This document shows, one piece after another, positions 36,172 to 37,867 of a DNA stretch of 37,867 bases. Origin of the DNA: Flavobacteriales bacterium (GTDB taxonomy: Bacteria > Bacteroidota > Bacteroidia > NORP154); NCBI GenBank assembly GCA_016764395.1, contig JAESRW010000138.1:1-37867 (forward strand), read 5' to 3'. The notes below the pieces were generated by a model. The model had not been told where the DNA came from and did no database searches. It saw nothing but the letters and a program-made list of their open reading frames with translations. The position numbers were made by a program, and so were the translations under genes. Positions within the stretch are counted from its first letter, which is position 1; every line of letters starts with the position of its first letter.

Positions 36172-37867
36172 GTGCCACATCAAGGTAATACACATCAGCC
36201 AATACAACAAACTCCAAGGCAACGCCTAGAGGAATTGCGTTCGCGACAAGCTCAATCAGGGCCTATAGGCGGTCCTGTTTTGGAGGCTCCAGCGCCACAG
36301 GTTCCGACTGGACAGCCGTCCCCTTCACTTGTCTTGCCAAGAGAGAGGGAGGAAGCAGGAGAACGTGTACAATTTGCTAGGCTTGAAGAGCTTCGCGAGA
36401 AGAAAAGACGGGCAGAAGTTCGCGGCGAGCTATCACAAAGTATCTCCAGATTTACAGACCCGGCTGCGTTGCCTACGGCTATTTTTGGCGTGTCAGCTCA
36501 GTTATCTGGCCTTGCTGGTGATGAGCCTAGACCGTTATTAGGGCGTGCTAGTCAGCTTGCCGCGCAAGGTGCGACATTGGGGTTTGCTGATGAAATTGAA
36601 GCCGGTATTGTAGGCGCCACGCAACCCTTACGGAATCTTACAAGTTTTGGTTCTGGTAGAACTATGGGTGAAGCAGCTCAGCAACAAAGAGATGTAACAC
36701 GGCAACAATTAAAAGAAAGCCGTGAAGCGGCTCCTGTGACTAGCTTTGGTTTGGAAGCGGCTGGAGGTGGTGTCATTGGTGGTGCCCCTGCTGCAAGGTT
36801 CTTAGGCCAAGCTACAAGTCGAGGAAGTTTAGCGGCGCGTAGTTCTGGACTTGGTGCCACAACTGGCGGTGTTGTTGGTTTTGGCGAATCTGAAGGTGAT
36901 TTCGGGGAGCGTTTACCAAGTGCTGGTGTTGGTGCTGTCACTGGCGGGCTTCTGGGTGGGGCCTCTCCCTTAGTTATTGAAGGTATTACTAGAGCGGGCA
37001 GTGTGATCAGCAGGAGTGCTGGTAGGGCTTTCAACAACATTCGAACAGGACGTAACGTCACAAAAGATCAGCGCCGGGCTATGAATAAGATCATGCAGCG
37101 AGTTGAACAGGATGGTTTTACAGCTGAACAGTTTCAAGCGCGGTTAGACCGGGCAAAAGAGCTAGGCATTGAGTCTGATTTCATTTTCGAAATGGCTGGG
37201 CCTCAGCTACTTGATTTAGCAAAAGGTGGCGCGGCAACAGGTAGCGAGGCAGCTATCAAGGGCTTGGCAAAGGTTAGGATTAGACAGTCTAATGTTGAAT
37301 CTCGCGTTGCTGAGGATTTGCGCGCCGCTATAGGTTCTGATGGTTCTGATTTTCTTTCCAGATCGCAGAGTATTGAGAAAGCTAAAATTGCCGCAGCGCC
37401 GCTTTATGCACAATTTAGATCACTGCCACCTATCCCGCGATCTTCAAATGTTACAGGCAGGGCGGGGGGTGAAGCTGGTAGAGCAGCACCTTCCGAACAG
37501 ACATTAAAGTTGGAATCGTTTTTTGATAATCCTTTATTTACGAGAGCCGCTAAACAATCTGCGTCGTCGGCTTTAAGCCGTGATGGTGTTGTTATTGATA
37601 TAGAAAAGAATTTAACACCAGACGTTTTAGACAGAATAAAAAGAACTATTGACGAGCTGATAAACACTGCGCAAAGCCGAACAGACGCGACAGCTGTAGG
37701 TGATTTAACGGCATTGAAAAGCCGATATGTGTCATTTCTTGACGACCAATATCCGGGTATATACTCATCAGCGCGAAAAGCATTTGCAGGTCCAGCCGCT
37801 CAAGAAGAAGCTTTAGAACTTGGCGAGAGTTTAATCAGAAGCGCCAAAGCAAGAAGAGCACCGGAAG
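36172..37867 (+). CDS. gp16-like DNA ejection protein, N-terminal part (continues at 3-746)
   Basis: GTG 36172 is one base after the gp20-like stop; the product starts MPHQGNTHQPIQQTPRQRLE. Residues 1-85 are polar, then come several glycine/alanine-rich hydrophobic stretches (PLLGRASQLAAQGATLGFAD; FGLEAAGGGVIGGAPAARFL; LPSAGVGAVTGGLLGGASPL), which could insert into membrane. A long helical Arg/Gln-rich part runs across the window join. Total 780 residues. P22 gp16 (609 aa) helps DNA cross the inner membrane. No lytic transglycosylase motif is visible. Confidence 0.85.
   Translation, partial: MPHQGNTHQPIQQTPRQRLEELRSRQAQSGPIGGPVLEAPAPQVPTGQPSPSLVLPREREEAGERVQFARLEELREKKRRAEVRGELSQSISRFTDPAALPTAIFGVSAQLSGLAGDEPRPLLGRASQLAAQGATLGFADEIEAGIVGATQPLRNLTSFGSGRTMGEAAQQQRDVTRQQLKESREAAPVTSFGLEAAGGGVIGGAPAARFLGQATSRGSLAARSSGLGATTGGVVGFGESEGDFGERLPSAGVGAVTGGLLGGASPLVIEGITRAGSVISRSAGRAFNNIRTGRNVTKDQRRAMNKIMQRVEQDGFTAEQFQARLDRAKELGIESDFIFEMAGPQLLDLAKGGAATGSEAAIKGLAKVRIRQSNVESRVAEDLRAAIGSDGSDFLSRSQSIEKAKIAAAPLYAQFRSLPPIPRSSNVTGRAGGEAGRAAPSEQTLKLESFFDNPLFTRAAKQSASSALSRDGVVIDIEKNLTPDVLDRIKRTIDELINTAQSRTDATAVGDLTALKSRYVSFLDDQYPGIYSSARKAFAGPAAQEEALELGESLIRSAKARRAPE
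37769..37867. repeat. Terminal direct repeat, right copy (circular closure)
   Basis: Identical to bases 1-99. Joining the two copies yields a circle of 37,768 bp in which the gp16-like gene is intact. Confidence 0.95.

Noticed and set aside
1-37867. CRISPR arrays, tRNA genes, insertion sequences
   Set aside because: No regularly spaced repeats, no tRNA cloverleaf with a T-arm GTTCGA-type segment, and no transposase frames or IS ends were found by eye; a tRNAscan-type search would settle tRNAs.

Overview
The window is an almost certainly complete tailed-phage genome. Bases 1-99 are repeated exactly at 37769-37867, so the sequence closes into a circle of 37,768 bp that was cut inside one gene: the last virion gene starts at 36172, runs off the right end and finishes at 746. 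The virion genes follow the Salmonella phage P22 order (terminase, P22-type portal, scaffold, P22-type coat, gp4-, gp10-, needle-, gp14-, gp7-, gp20- and gp16-like proteins, tailspike). This is a short-tailed (podovirus) phage of a Gram-negative host. A GTA-type three-TM holin and an M15-type endolysin hint at a proteobacterium, possibly an alphaproteobacterium, but the host cannot be named from sequence. I see no integrase, tRNA, rRNA, insertion sequence or CRISPR array.

Layout. (1) 23363-37867 and 3-746, rightward: packaging, head, neck and ejection genes. (2) 935-5385, rightward: tailspike, small membrane proteins, endolysin and holin. (3) 9690 down to 5382, leftward: an early operon with a Rad52-like annealing protein, SSB, a NinB-like protein and many small unknown genes. 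(4) 9792-12379, rightward: a probably leaderless HTH regulator, HNH endonuclease, RusA resolvase and a DnaA-domain-IV protein, ending at a terminator. (5) 12610-20888, rightward: about 25 mostly tiny early genes with stereotyped GGAGAGAG-type ribosome sites, including an XRE-type HTH, an AP2-like protein, several single-TM miniproteins and a replication-protein-like gene. (6) 21044-22750: a fibre-like cassette between strong hairpins. (7) 22791-23246, leftward: a single gene with its own operator-bearing promoter.

Regulation is partly readable. The same operator, TATGAC-N3-GTCATA, sits in the spacer of two sigma70-type promoters 10.7 kb apart (rightward before 12610, leftward before 23246). 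A different imperfect palindrome overlaps the promoter of the HTH gene at 9792. The early rightward operon carries two families of intergenic repeats, a potential pseudoknot, and two genes that read as intact proteins only after a frameshift. The recombination set (SSAP, SSB, NinB, RusA, HNH) plus the DnaA-like and replication-like proteins suggests recombination-dependent replication feeding a headful-type packaging machine; that last step is inferred from the P22-like layout.
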